Shown here: one piece after another, positions 8,137 through 15,521 of the stretch | Position numbering within the stretch: the first letter of the stretch is position 1 | How the letters are laid out: each line of letters begins with the position of its first letter | Origin: an uncultured Blautia sp. | GTDB lineage: Bacteria; Bacillota; Clostridia; Lachnospirales; Lachnospiraceae | Assembly: GCA_900547685.1 (NCBI GenBank) | Contig: URHS01000005.1 | Span: 1 to 64,000 of the forward strand | Direction: 5' to 3' | DNA length: 64,000 nucleotides | Program-made: the position numbers and the translations under genes | The notes under the pieces: generated by a model | What the model was told of the DNA's origin: nothing | The model's database searches: none | The model's input: only the letters and a program-made list of their open reading frames with translations

Positions 8137-8931
8137 TTATAAAACACAATTTGTATATATTTCAAATAAAGCTAAAAGGAATAAATCTTCCATTGTTTCT
8201 ATAACTTCTCCATCGTATCCGCCCGGAGAACCGTATGATTTATCAATGTTTTTATTTTTATTCCCATAGATTGCTGCAAACTCTGCTATAACAGTAACCA
8301 ACTGGCACGCCTCTATTTCTTTGCAACTTCCAAAACTATATTCCACCGACAACTGCTGAATTGGTGTTTCCTTTTTGTCATTGCTGTTAAACGCATTAGC
8401 CAAAACATCTGTAATATGATTTTGATATTCAAACTCTTGATGTGGAATTGGTTTATCAGCATAGTATTCTAAGCTACGAGTAAAATACTTCCCTCCATCG
8501 TAAAAAACACTTTTATCATCAGGGAAGCGTTTATTTAGCACACTTTCTATTGCAACCAAACACTTTTCATAAATATTGTACTCACTGACTCGTAAATCCA
8601 AATCACAATATTCCAAAATTCTATTTTGAACCTCTTTAGTACAACAGCAAAATTCTCTATACATCTCTCTATTGTAATAAAACAAATCATTATACATCGT
8701 GGCTATTGCACATAACGGAATAAGCCCTCTGTCCTTATAATATTTAGAAATGAATGATACTGCTTGTGCTTTTACACTTTCTTGATGACGTTGCTCATCA
8801 CGCTTGTCCTGCCTTTTTTCAAACCTCTCCATACGGTTGCTTTGTCTTATTTGCAGGACTGCAATAATAACCGTGACTATTAAAGCAACTCCCGCACAAA
8901 TAATACTTATCCAATCTGAAACACTCATCAT
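8137..8931 (-). CDS. Membrane-anchored protein of unknown function in the RM island
   Basis: 264 residues, not recognised. The N-terminus has one membrane segment (about 7-28, WISIICAGVALIVTVIIAVL), followed by a highly charged stretch (RMERFEKRQDKRDEQRHQE) and a soluble domain with no motif I can name. This layout, one helix then a charged linker and a cytoplasmic domain, is shared by several phage-defence effectors and by DUF4760-like proteins. It starts 19 bases from the left repeat of the hsdS inversion. A defence role is suggested only by position. Confidence 0.75.
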   Translation of the reverse strand: MMSVSDWISIICAGVALIVTVIIAVLQIRQSNRMERFEKRQDKRDEQRHQESVKAQAVSFISKYYKDRGLIPLCAIATMYNDLFYYNREMYREFCCCTKEVQNRILEYCDLDLRVSEYNIYEKCLVAIESVLNKRFPDDKSVFYDGGKYFTRSLEYYADKPIPHQEFEYQNHITDVLANAFNSNDKKETPIQQLSVEYSFGSCKEIEACQLVTVIAEFAAIYGNKNKNIDKSYGSPGGYDGEVIETMEDLFLLALFEIYTNCVL

Positions 8932-8949
8932 ATAGGTTCTCCTTCTACT

Positions 8950-8964
8950 GTAAACGATAATTTA
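8950..8964 (+). repeat. Left 15-bp inverted repeat of the hsdS switch
   Basis: GTAAACGATAATTTA, identical on the opposite strand at 9687-9701. It encodes V-N-D-N-L in the frame of both hsdS halves. This is the expected crossover site. Confidence 0.88.
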
Positions 8965-8976
8965 GAGCAGCAACTT

Positions 8977-9681
8977 ATGCTTTTATATGATTATTGGTTT
9001 ACCCAATTTGATTTTCCTGATAACGACGGCAATCCTTATCAGACTTCCGGTGGGAAAATGGTTTGGAATGATACTTTGAAGCGTAATATTCCTGAAAATT
9101 GGAAAGTTCAATCTGTAATTTCAAACTGTTTATCTTCCATAATAAAACCCGGAGTCGAAATCTTTAATACAAAAACATACTTAGCAACAGCCGATGTTAA
9201 AGGTACTTCTATTTCAACAGGAACTATTGTTGATTACGACGGTAGAGAAAGTCGTGCTAATATGCAACCAAGTATAAATTCTGTATGGTTTGCTAAAATG
9301 AAAAATAGTATTAAACATCTTTACCTAAACAAAGAAATGCAACCTATTATTTCAAGTTCTATTCTTTCAACAGGATTTTGCGGATTACAATGCAACGAAA
9401 TCAGTTTTGAATATATTGCTTCTTATGTTTCAAATGCATATTTTGAAATTCATAAAGATATGCTTGCTCACGGAGCGACTCAAGAAGCTGTAAACAATGA
9501 TGATTTAGCAGGCGTTCACATTATTATTCCTGAAGATACAGTTTTACGTGCTTATCACGAAACTACTCAAGCTATATATGCACAAATAAGTAAAAATGTT
9601 TGCGAAAATCAAGAACTTGTTAAACTTCGTGACTGGTTGCTACCTATGCTAATGAACGGTCAGGCGACCATCAGCGACTGA
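8977..9681 (+). CDS. hsdS: Inverted 3' half of hsdS (second target-recognition domain), silent in this orientation
   Basis: 234 residues from the first ATG, though the hsdS frame is open from the repeat at 8950 (VNDNLEQQLM...). It begins with the central conserved helix (LYDYWFTQFDF and GKMVW), then the second recognition domain (LKRNIPENWKVQ onward), and ends with the C-terminal conserved helix LRDWLLPMLMNGQATI, a standard HsdS finish. It lacks its own promoter and ribosome site, and it faces the operon, so it is probably a stored cassette and not a separate gene. Its stop overlaps the end of the other half (9660-9681). Confidence 0.88.
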   Translation: MLLYDYWFTQFDFPDNDGNPYQTSGGKMVWNDTLKRNIPENWKVQSVISNCLSSIIKPGVEIFNTKTYLATADVKGTSISTGTIVDYDGRESRANMQPSINSVWFAKMKNSIKHLYLNKEMQPIISSSILSTGFCGLQCNEISFEYIASYVSNAYFEIHKDMLAHGATQEAVNNDDLAGVHIIIPEDTVLRAYHETTQAIYAQISKNVCENQELVKLRDWLLPMLMNGQATISD

Positions 9682-10232
9682 TACGATAAATTATCGTTTA
9701 CCGCACTATTTAAAGCAATTTTCTCATCAAGGCTATTTAAAACTTGAACAATTCTTCTTTGTTCTTCAAGCAATGGATAAGCTATTGGAACATCAGATAA
9801 AATATCTGTATTCAAATTAGGCATATTTGTACCTACTGCGTGTGTAACAAGCCATTTTCTAGTTTCTTCTCTATTGAGAAAAAAAGATATAAATTCTGGT
9901 TCTACTTCTGATGTTGTTATTCGCACTCGTAAACAACCTGTCCCACATAAAACACCATTATCCTTTTCCTTTATAAAAGCGTGTTTTTCTACATCTCCTC
10001 GGCGAGCATATAATATGTCGTTAATTATGGTTTTATATCTTTCAAGTCTTATTGCATCTTCATTAGACACATAATTGATAGATGCATAATTTACTTTCCT
10101 ATTATCTATGTCTTGTGGCATAACTACTGGGATTCCTTGTTCCACATAATCCGATTGATGTAACTGACTTCCAAATGGTCCCGTAATAATCTCTGATATT
10201 TTCCCAAGTGTTGTATATGTCCATTTATTCAT
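9660..10232 (-). CDS. hsdS: Type I RM specificity subunit, 5' half (first target-recognition domain)
   Basis: 190 residues: start MNKWTYTTLGKISEIITGPFGSQ, the first recognition domain, then the conserved LLEEQRRIVQVLNSLDEKIALN helix leading into VNDNL at the crossover repeat. The last eight residues (SYQSLMVA) are read from the reverse of the stored 3' half, and then a stop ends it. Full HsdS proteins are about 400 residues, so this is a half protein. Established work on truncated type IC HsdS (EcoDXXI) shows such halves can pair and give a new, symmetric specificity, so it need not be inactive. The start overlaps the hsdM stop by 8 bases. Confidence 0.9.
   Translation of the reverse strand: MNKWTYTTLGKISEIITGPFGSQLHQSDYVEQGIPVVMPQDIDNRKVNYASINYVSNEDAIRLERYKTIINDILYARRGDVEKHAFIKEKDNGVLCGTGCLRVRITTSEVEPEFISFFLNREETRKWLVTHAVGTNMPNLNTDILSDVPIAYPLLEEQRRIVQVLNSLDEKIALNSAVNDNLSYQSLMVA
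9687..9701 (-). repeat. Right 15-bp inverted repeat of the hsdS switch
   Basis: Exact reverse complement of 8950-8964. It lies inside the expressed hsdS half, at codons for V-N-D-N-L, so recombination preserves the reading frame. Confidence 0.88.
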
Positions 10233-11859
10233 ATTTTACCTTCTTTAACTGCTCCATAATTTCTGTTTTCAGTTTATCGCCCTCTGCAAAATATTCCTGC
10301 AACTTCTCTGCATAGGCACTCATACGAGCATTAAACTCGTCCTGTGACAATTCAACATATTCGATTTTTACATCAAAATATTGTCCAGCCGCAAGTGAAT
10401 ACTTCTTTTCTTTGATTTCATCATAGGTAACAGCAACTGAAAAATCATCAACAGCTTCTTTATTAAGGAATGTATCAACAATTTTATCAATCTCAAAATC
10501 ACGAAGTCTGCGTTTCTGATTATTGCCGTCCTTATATTCTTCTCCCAGTTTTGAAGCATCTATCAAGACAACCTTATCTGTTTTTCTTGAATTGTCAAAA
10601 AACAATACTGATACATTAGTTCCGGTATTAGCAAATACATTTGACGGCATACTAATACAACCATAAACAATATGTTCATCAACAATATGTTGTAATATCT
10701 TCTTTTCTACACCCGACTTTGCTGTTACAAATCCGGTAGGAACTACAATCGCACCTTTTCCGGTTGATTTCAATGAATTAAGAACATGCTGAATGAACAA
10801 CGTATAAATTGCCATACTCTCTTTCTTTTTTGCAGGTACTTTCGGAACTCCCGCCCAGAAACGAACAGGCATCGCTGCTATACGCTCTCTTGTATCTGAG
10901 AAATCCATCTTAAAAGGCGGATTTGAAACTACATAATCAAAAGTTCTTAATTCCTGTCCATTATCACTCTTGTGGTACGGAGCAATCAGCGTATCTCCCT
11001 GAATTGCGTGATCAAGGGAAGATACTAAACTGTTCAGGATAAGATTAAGTTTTAACATTTTGTTGCTTCGCTGTGAAATATCCTGAGCAAAAATCGTACA
11101 CTTATCTTCGCCAATTTTATGTGCAAGAGCCATCAAAAGAGTTCCTGTTCCGGCAGATGGGTCATAACACTCAATGCTATGTAAATCAGTTGCATTGCCA
11201 ACAAGCAATCTTGCCATAATCGTTGCAATAGCGTGAGGAGTATAATACTCTGCATACTTACCACCGCCTGCGGTATTGTAGTCCTTTATCAGATATTCAA
11301 ATATATCTGCAAAGAAATCATAGTGCTTCTCAAATGCTTCTTCAAAAGAAAAGTTTACCAACTTGTCAACCAAAGCACGGGCAAAAGGTGCTCTTGCTGT
11401 ATCGTCCGTTACATACTGTGTCAGCTTTTCAAAAAGCGGTATTTTCGTGTTCTGAGCAGTCTGAGTTGAAAATATATCAATATTCTTATCTGCTATATCT
11501 GTCATCGTGCTGTCAAAAATCAAATCAAAATCGCCTTTTGCCTGCTGATTCCATAAGTTAGCAATAAGATGTTCCGGATTAAGTAATGGAATATCTGACG
11601 GTAAGCTATCAAAAATATCCAAGCGGTCATCTTCTGACATTTCTGCATAAACCAATTCCCATTTTTCAGCATTTCTAAGAACCGGACTGACTTTTTTTAC
11701 TTCATATCCGAACTTATCATTAAGAAATTTATAAAGGAAAACCTGTGTAATAATCTTATACTCGTTACCATCGTTTCCCATACCATAGGTCTGACAAGTT
11801 GCTTTTAAGGCATCTATCAACTCTACGGTTTTTTCTTTTATCGTCTTTGTTTCTTCCAT
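10225..11859 (-). CDS. hsdM: Type I RM DNA methyltransferase subunit
   Basis: 544 residues. The N-terminal HsdM helical domain is followed by a gamma-class N6-adenine methyltransferase core: motif I DPSAGTGTLLMAL near residue 233 binds SAM, and motif IV SNPPFKMDF near 315 is the catalytic NPPF. With HsdS it methylates adenine in the recognition site and with HsdR forms the restriction complex. It sits between hsdR (11-base gap) and hsdS (8-base overlap), a single leftward operon. The protein looks intact. Confidence 0.97.
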   Translation of the reverse strand: MEETKTIKEKTVELIDALKATCQTYGMGNDGNEYKIITQVFLYKFLNDKFGYEVKKVSPVLRNAEKWELVYAEMSEDDRLDIFDSLPSDIPLLNPEHLIANLWNQQAKGDFDLIFDSTMTDIADKNIDIFSTQTAQNTKIPLFEKLTQYVTDDTARAPFARALVDKLVNFSFEEAFEKHYDFFADIFEYLIKDYNTAGGGKYAEYYTPHAIATIMARLLVGNATDLHSIECYDPSAGTGTLLMALAHKIGEDKCTIFAQDISQRSNKMLKLNLILNSLVSSLDHAIQGDTLIAPYHKSDNGQELRTFDYVVSNPPFKMDFSDTRERIAAMPVRFWAGVPKVPAKKKESMAIYTLFIQHVLNSLKSTGKGAIVVPTGFVTAKSGVEKKILQHIVDEHIVYGCISMPSNVFANTGTNVSVLFFDNSRKTDKVVLIDASKLGEEYKDGNNQKRRLRDFEIDKIVDTFLNKEAVDDFSVAVTYDEIKEKKYSLAAGQYFDVKIEYVELSQDEFNARMSAYAEKLQEYFAEGDKLKTEIMEQLKKVKYE

Positions 11860-11870
11860 TATGTTCTCCT

Positions 11871-14800
11871 TTATGCCACTGAATAAGTCTGGTTATACTG
11901 TTCAAGATACTGCTTTGTAATCCTGCTCTGTATAAACACTCTGTCCTCACGAACACTTGCTACTCCCAACTTATCAATGCCTGCTTTTATTTGTGTCATA
12001 ACCGTTCTCTCAAAATAAGCGTCCTTTTTCAATATATCATTTCTGTCATATACCTTCTGGTCAATATCAGACTTAATAGAAAGCAAAACATTCATAATAG
12101 ACATATCATACTCTGAAACAATCGGCGGTTTATTTGCTGCTTTTCGAGCAAGATTTTCTTCCCTGATTCTTTTATGAACCCTTGCGAATTTCGCATCTCC
12201 ATTATATTTTCTCAGCAAAACCTTGTTTTTCTTCTGCAATTCATCAAGTTTCTTCAGAATATCTTCCAGTTCCTTTCCTTGCTCCTCAATCTCAGATACA
12301 CTCTTAGGTTCAAAACCGTGTTGCTTGAAGCGAAGCAAAAATGCTTCCTGCAAAGTAATAAACTCAGGGTCATCAGGGTCGATATTCTGAGTAAAGGCAC
12401 GAACAGTCTTTTTATACTTTTCTGTTACTGCGTCTTTACCACCGACGATTTTCAATTCTTCCTCACTGATTTTGCTGAAATTAAAGGTAATATCCTCCAT
12501 TGCTTCATTGACAAGCAATTTCGTTATATCATCACTTGCAAAAAATTCTTTCTGATTTATGTTATCAATATGATGTTGCACCTCTGAAATCAATGATGGC
12601 AACTTTGTCAATTCCTTTTTTGCAAATGTTTCCTTCAACTCATCATCGCCAAAAGTTCTTACCAAATTACAACAGTCACGAGCAGCAATAAGAATTTTTT
12701 TAAGTTTAAGCAATTCCTGCTTATCCTCAATCGTGGATATTTCCGAGCTAAATTCCTCCGCATTATCTGTGGTGTAGTTAAAAAGAACCTGCTGCACTTC
12801 CTGCATTTGTTTAATGAGTTCTGCCGGGTCTTCAATAACCTGTTTGAATGTATCTGTTTCATTTCCCGCACCAACTTCATTCGGGTCATTAAAACGGTTC
12901 AGCTCTTTGAGGTATGCTTCATTTGTTTCCTCAAAATTCCTTTTTATATTTGCAAAATCAATGACATAACCATAATGGTTTTCTTTATACGGTCTGTTGA
13001 CTCTTGTAATTGCCTGTAACAAATTATGGTCTTTCAATTTTCGACCAAAATACAGTCGTTTCAATCTTGGTGCATCAAATCCGGTAAGAAGCATATTGAA
13101 AACGATAAGAATATCAACTGTCATATTATTTTTGAAGTCATCAATAATCTTATCTCTTGTATCTTTGTCATCACTATCGTGAAGTATAAGTCCAGCTCGC
13201 AAATGACTTTTCATAGAAGCGTCTTTATTAAGTTCTGCTTGAATTTCATCAAAATACGCAAACAGCTTCCTTGCCTGCTCACTTGTTTCACAAATGACCA
13301 TACCGCCGAGCGTATTATCTCCCTGAATTTGTCTAAATCTCTTTAGGTCAGAAATAATATATCTAAGCAACTCTTTGACATAGTTATCGTGTTCAACAAT
13401 CTGACTTTTCTTTACGTCTTTCTTTTCTACCAAAGTTTCAAGTTTTTCGTAAATCTCAGAAAGTCGCTCTTTATACTGAGTTTCTATGTCCTCACGGATA
13501 ATTTTCAGCGTATATCCATCTAAAATTGATTTGTCATAATAGTATGTATGAATATAATTACCAAAAACTCTCCAAGATTCTCTTTCTTCTTTCAAAAGCG
13601 GTGTTCCCGTCAAAGCAATCTTTATCGCATTTTTATCTGCATCAAGAAGATTAGCCAAGAATGAACCCTCCGGTTTATATCCTCTATGTGCTTCATCAAT
13701 AATAAACACTCTCTGCAAATTCGTTGCATACGCAGGAAGGTCAACTTTCGACCTATCTTCAGCAAAACGCTGTATATTCACTACTGTAATTTCAGGTTTT
13801 CCCGTATTTCCCTCTTGTGCTTGATTGTTACGGAACTGCTCCATAAGTTCAGCACGGGAACTTGCCGTTTTCACAACCAATCCACGAGCTTCAAATTCTT
13901 CTGAAGCCTGTTTCAGCAAATCAAGGCGGTCAACAATGAAATAAAACTTTGCAACTTTATTTTGTTTACTGAAATAGTCAGAAAGAACATAAGTAAGATA
14001 ATAAGAAAGGGCTGTCTTTCCACTACCTTGAGTATGCCATATAACACCTGAATTAACACCTTCATCAATCTTACTTCTTACTGTTAAGGCAGCAAACATC
14101 TGTTGATAACGCATTATATGTTTCTGCTCAATAAACTCTATCTTGCCATTTATTTCTTTATGAAAACGAACATAGGCAATTCCATATTTTAATATAAATA
14201 ACAATCTTTCAGGACTGCACATAGATGTCAGTACTCGATTGGTCGGTGTATAGGTATCTAAATTTGTTTGATATTCCGGAGAAGTATGAATAACCTGACA
14301 ATTAAAGTCAGTCAATATCTTCTTTTCAACAATCGGGTCAATATCCTTATATGGGAAATCTGCATTATAAGGTGCAATATCCAAATTTGTAGGATTTTCT
14401 TCTCTGAAACAGTTGAACGGTGCAGACTGTTTTGCCGTCGTACAATAGAATGCCCCCTGAACCGGAACAATACCACCCATAGTGTCATATTCCATATTAT
14501 TAGAGAAAATCATCAACTGTGTAATATTCAAAAATCTCCTAAATTTTTTATTAGGAAATCTCTTTTGGTTCATTCTCTTGCTTTCTGCAACCATACCGCC
14601 GTGATTATTCGGCTTCTTTACTTCAACAAATACAAGTGGAAGTCCATTTACAAACAATGTAATATCAGGTCTAAATTCATCTTGGTCACGCTTACAAGTG
14701 AACTCGGCGGTAAAATGATATGTATTATTCTTTGGATTTTCAAAATCCACCAATCTAACAGGCGAAACAGACGATAAACGCTCGTAAAAACTGCGTCCTA

Positions 14801-15056
14801 TATCATCATTATCTAATTCCTGCCTAATAGTTTTCAATGTCTGTTCCGCTTCTCCTGCGTGGGTAGGATTAAGCCGTGCGAACTGCTCCTTGAAAACGTT
14901 AATTAAGATATTGGTATCAGGGTCATATACTGTGCCTGCCATATCTTCAGTTATTTTCCCGAAATAGGTATAACCAAGGCGTGTCAAATGAACCATTGCT
15001 GGCATTTGAACACGGGTAGCTTCGTTAAACATATTTTTCTTACCACTTGCCGCCAT
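11871..15056 (-). CDS. hsdR: Type I RM restriction/translocase subunit
   Basis: 1061 residues, full length. The N-terminal nuclease domain shows RPDITLF...FVEVKKPNN, the D...ExK site near residues 128-148. The SF2 motor follows: Walker A HTQGSGKTALSYY near 340, DEAH in FIIDEAHRGY, ALTGTPL, and motif VI QAITRVNRPY. The C-terminal helical region probably contacts HsdM. It cleaves DNA far from unmethylated sites after translocation. Located 17 bases after the XRE gene and before hsdM, it is presumably cotranscribed from the promoter at 15335-15363. Confidence 0.97.
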   Translation of the reverse strand: MAASGKKNMFNEATRVQMPAMVHLTRLGYTYFGKITEDMAGTVYDPDTNILINVFKEQFARLNPTHAGEAEQTLKTIRQELDNDDIGRSFYERLSSVSPVRLVDFENPKNNTYHFTAEFTCKRDQDEFRPDITLFVNGLPLVFVEVKKPNNHGGMVAESKRMNQKRFPNKKFRRFLNITQLMIFSNNMEYDTMGGIVPVQGAFYCTTAKQSAPFNCFREENPTNLDIAPYNADFPYKDIDPIVEKKILTDFNCQVIHTSPEYQTNLDTYTPTNRVLTSMCSPERLLFILKYGIAYVRFHKEINGKIEFIEQKHIMRYQQMFAALTVRSKIDEGVNSGVIWHTQGSGKTALSYYLTYVLSDYFSKQNKVAKFYFIVDRLDLLKQASEEFEARGLVVKTASSRAELMEQFRNNQAQEGNTGKPEITVVNIQRFAEDRSKVDLPAYATNLQRVFIIDEAHRGYKPEGSFLANLLDADKNAIKIALTGTPLLKEERESWRVFGNYIHTYYYDKSILDGYTLKIIREDIETQYKERLSEIYEKLETLVEKKDVKKSQIVEHDNYVKELLRYIISDLKRFRQIQGDNTLGGMVICETSEQARKLFAYFDEIQAELNKDASMKSHLRAGLILHDSDDKDTRDKIIDDFKNNMTVDILIVFNMLLTGFDAPRLKRLYFGRKLKDHNLLQAITRVNRPYKENHYGYVIDFANIKRNFEETNEAYLKELNRFNDPNEVGAGNETDTFKQVIEDPAELIKQMQEVQQVLFNYTTDNAEEFSSEISTIEDKQELLKLKKILIAARDCCNLVRTFGDDELKETFAKKELTKLPSLISEVQHHIDNINQKEFFASDDITKLLVNEAMEDITFNFSKISEEELKIVGGKDAVTEKYKKTVRAFTQNIDPDDPEFITLQEAFLLRFKQHGFEPKSVSEIEEQGKELEDILKKLDELQKKNKVLLRKYNGDAKFARVHKRIREENLARKAANKPPIVSEYDMSIMNVLLSIKSDIDQKVYDRNDILKKDAYFERTVMTQIKAGIDKLGVASVREDRVFIQSRITKQYLEQYNQTYSVA

Positions 15057-15073
15057 CTTCAGACCTCCTCATA

Positions 15074-15280
15074 TCATTCGTCTAATATGACTTCACATAC
15101 ATCGCCAATATCACAATGAAATACTTTGCAAATTCTCATAAGCACATCAAGGGATACTGTTTCATTCTTATTTAATTTTGTTGCAACAGACGATGAAATC
15201 TCCGCAGCACGCATTAAATCTTGTCTTTTCATTTGATTATCAATCATAAGTTTTTGAAGTTTGTTGTAGCTTATTCTCAT
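15074..15280 (-). CDS. Small XRE/Cro-type regulator at the head of the RM operon
   Basis: 68 residues, essentially one helix-turn-helix domain of the short YozG-like type (MKRQDLMRAAEISSSVATKLNKNETVSLDVL). A GGAG precedes the ATG. As the first gene before hsdR it is in the position of a controller protein that sets timing or level of restriction, although type I systems rarely need one. The stretch between its promoter and start has GTAACTGTAAC and GTTACAG, which could be its operator. Confidence 0.9.
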   Translation of the reverse strand: MRISYNKLQKLMIDNQMKRQDLMRAAEISSSVATKLNKNETVSLDVLMRICKVFHCDIGDVCEVILDE

Positions 15281-15334
15281 CTGTAACGCTCCTTCGTATT
15301 CTCCGTTCCTTTTGGTTACAGTTACTCATTTGAT

Positions 15335-15363
15335 ATTATATTATAAATAATCTATTTTTTCAA
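15335..15363 (-). promoter_or_regulatory. Promoter of the XRE-hsdR-hsdM-hsdS operon
   Basis: TTGAAA (15358-15363) and TATAAT (15335-15340) are separated by 17 bases on the minus strand. The distance to the XRE start is 54 bases. Confidence 0.7.
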
Positions 15364-15466
15364 GATATAGAGGTTTATTCGCAACTCCTATCCAGTAAGG
15401 TGTCACTTTTTACTAACATCTAATAGAACCAAATATTATATCCTTTTTAGAATTTAAAGGCAACAA

Positions 15467-15513
15467 AAAATATCCGGACACTTATGCCTTAAGCACATTA
15501 CATCCGGATATTT
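15467..15513 (-). terminator. Terminator after prkC
   Basis: AAATATCCGGA pairs with TCCGGATATTT around a 25-base loop. The RNA from prkC then runs into a U-rich end (complement of AAAAAA at 15465-15470). It marks the end of the murE-to-prkC operon and the right border of the accessory island. Confidence 0.75.
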
Positions 15514-15521
15514 CTCTATTC

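Larger units (their letters stand above)
8950..9701. other. Probable invertible segment of hsdS (about 0.75 kb)
   Basis: The segment between the two 15-bp inverted repeats holds the second half of hsdS in the wrong orientation. Flipping it would join the first half (182 residues through NDNL) in frame to EQQLMLLYDYW..., giving a continuous HsdS of about 420 residues with two target-recognition domains. The present orientation gives a 190-residue half-HsdS. No recombinase gene is in the island, so one encoded elsewhere must act if the switch is live. Confidence 0.85.

Noticed and set aside
8977..9681. hsdS 3' half as a dead pseudogene
   Set aside because: Both halves are open and joined in frame by matched 15-bp inverted repeats, which fits a live switch better than decay.
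12174..14777. Plus-strand frames within hsdR
   Set aside because: They are opposite-frame shadows with no ribosome sites or known domains; hsdR is intact through the region.
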